From: Alphaproteobacteria bacterium
GTDB lineage: Bacteria; Pseudomonadota; Alphaproteobacteria; CADEGL01
Assembly (NCBI GenBank): GCA_026400755.1
Contig: JAPLOM010000053.1
Span: 1 to 43,941 of the forward strand
Direction of reading: 5' to 3'
DNA: 43,941 bases
Shown in pieces: positions 43,167 through 43,941 of this stretch (position 1 is the first letter of the stretch; every line of letters starts with the position of its first letter). Below the pieces are notes generated by a model that made no database searches, had not been told where the DNA came from, and worked only from the letters and a program-made list of their open reading frames with translations. Position numbers and translations under genes: made by a program.

Positions 43167-43848
43167 GAGCCAGGAGAGCGCTCCGACCATGTGAACCGCG
43201 GCCAGGTAATTCCAGCGGTCTTGTCGTAACGCGTGGCGATGGCGCGAAACTGCTTCGCCCAACAAAAGAAATTCTCGACCAGATGACGTGCTTCATACAA
43301 AGGTTCGTCATACGATCTGCGAGCCTTGCGATTGCTCTTCGGTGGAATAACCGCGATTTTTCCCGCCACGCTCAGCGGTTCGATCACGGCTCCGTGCAGA
43401 TCATGGGCCTGCCCCTTGGTCAGGACGATCTTCAGCGGATGACCCAGTGCGTCCACCATTACGTGTATCTTGGTGCTCAGTCCGCCTTTGCTTTTGCCGA
43501 TCGCCTGATCCTCACCGACTTTTTTTTGGCGCCGGCGCTGTGTTGGTGGGCCCGCACAATCGTACTGTCGATCATCGCGTATTCGTTGTCCGCATCGGTC
43601 GCCAGAAGCGCGAGGATACCGTGCCAGACGCCGCTTTTGGCCCATCGGCTCCAACGCCGGTGCGTGTTGTTCCAGTCGCCGAAGCTCTCGGGAAGATCGC
43701 GCCAGGGGATCCCGGTTCGGTAGCGGTGGATCACCGCGTCGACGAAGCGGCGGTTATTGGCCGCCGTTACCCCCACGGACCCGGCTCGTCCTGGCAGAAT
43801 GTCCTTGATCAGGGCCCATTGGTCGTCACGGAGTTGGTGGGGGCGCAT
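43161..43848 (-). pseudogene. IS5/IS427-type transposase, decayed
   Basis: The first frame, from ATG 43848 (a GTG at 43896 is also possible), encodes LRDDQWALIKDILPG, RRFVDAVIHRYRTGIPWRDLPESFGDW and the first catalytic Asp in MIDSTIVRAHQH. At the eight-A run (T run at 43519-43526 on the plus strand) it should shift -1 at A-AAA-AAG to the second frame, which goes on with GEDQAIGKSKGGLSTKIH, then ARHLVENFFCWAKQFRAIATRYDK with the catalytic Glu. Two lesions are visible: between GQAHDLHGA and VIEPL about 25-30 residues with the second catalytic Asp are missing, and after YDKTA one base is lost, so the ending NYLAAVHMVGALSWLN is out of frame. It should be inactive. Confidence 0.85.
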
Positions 43849-43920
43849 GCGGTCAGCCTTCGGTGGAACTGACACCCCATGAATCGAAGAAACCACCGCG
43901 CCGGAAGCCCCCTCACGGCT

Positions 43921-43936
43921 AATTGACGACAGGCCC
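43921..43936. repeat. Right terminal inverted repeat of the IS
   Basis: AATTGACGACAGGCCC, a perfect complement of 43151-43166. It is followed by TA-GGC, the second target copy and the continuation of the interrupted gene. Confidence 0.95.
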
Positions 43937-43941
43937 TAGGC

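Larger units (their letters stand above)
43149..43938. mobile_element. IS5-superfamily (IS427-group-like) insertion sequence with TA target duplication
   Basis: The element spans 43151-43936 (786 bp). Its ends are a perfect 16-bp inverted repeat, GGGCCTGTCGTCAATT at 43151-43166 and its complement at 43921-43936. It is flanked by TA on both sides (43149-43150 and 43937-43938), within an original CTAG target, as known for this group. It carries one leftward transposase with a -1 frameshift site. It interrupts the second chromate transporter gene. The usual length of the group is slightly more than 800 bp; the missing bases match an internal transposase deletion. Confidence 0.92.

Overview
The window is high-GC DNA with dense, mostly operonic coding. 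It looks like a chromosomal segment of an alphaproteobacterium, probably a Rhodospirillales-type lineage. The evidence is gene order and content: the block rpiB-glyA-nrdR-ribD-ribE-ribBX-ribH-nusB-thiL, the block CBP3 chaperone-DUF177-rpmF-plsX-ihfA-merR-tRNA-Pro, a K+-independent H+-pyrophosphatase, a MucR regulator, a sigma-32-like factor and a metal-type HemB without the zinc cysteines. No species can be named from sequence alone.

Layout. 1-8.4 kb: start of an NAD-dependent formate dehydrogenase (fdsG, cut by the window edge), a Bcr/CflA exporter, a Tat-exported intradiol dioxygenase, a small membrane protein, a muconate-cycloisomerase-like enolase-superfamily enzyme, a DUF1345 membrane protein, a CbpA/CbpM chaperone pair, and a stand-alone form II CoxL-like molybdenum hydroxylase. 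8.5-12.4 kb: a scar region. A multi-PAS sensor histidine kinase is cut just after its H-box and continues in frame into the C-terminal part of a beta-ketoacyl-ACP synthase; a serine-recombinase tail remnant follows, then a tRNA-Pro(GGG) gene with its terminator. 12.4-16 kb: merR, ihfA, plsX, rpmF, DUF177 and CBP3 read leftward, with fabH missing from its usual place between plsX and ihfA. 16-18.1 kb: bamE, then a nucleotidyltransferase/Fe(II)-2OG dioxygenase pair. 18.1-20.3 kb: hppA.

20.4-28.6 kb is one long leftward transcription unit for one-carbon, riboflavin and thiamine metabolism plus NusB and an MFS protein. Its RibBA-like protein has a degenerate GTP-cyclohydrolase II half (RibBX type), so the first riboflavin step must be encoded elsewhere. 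28.9-36.2 kb holds mucR, gcdH, a MarR-type repressor with a Cys-rich tail and a palindrome at its start codon, a divergent sigma-32-like factor with a rhodanese, and a molybdopterin oxidoreductase next to an M24-fold protein that has lost most metal ligands. 36.2-40 kb is a valine-catabolic operon (isobutyryl-CoA dehydrogenase, 3-hydroxyisobutyryl-CoA hydrolase, 3-hydroxyisobutyrate dehydrogenase) with a periplasmic C13-type cysteine peptidase translationally coupled inside it. 40.1-43.9 kb: hemB, a conserved hypothetical gene split by a 7-T run, and a split chromate transporter whose second half is interrupted by a complete-ended but decayed IS5/IS427-type element.

The most unusual parts are the in-frame kinase/ketosynthase chimera beside recombinase debris at tRNA-Pro, the missing fabH a few kilobases away, the C13 peptidase inside the valine operon, and the IS with perfect ends but a broken transposase. 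All functional calls rest on reading translated sequence and remembered family features; no database search was run.
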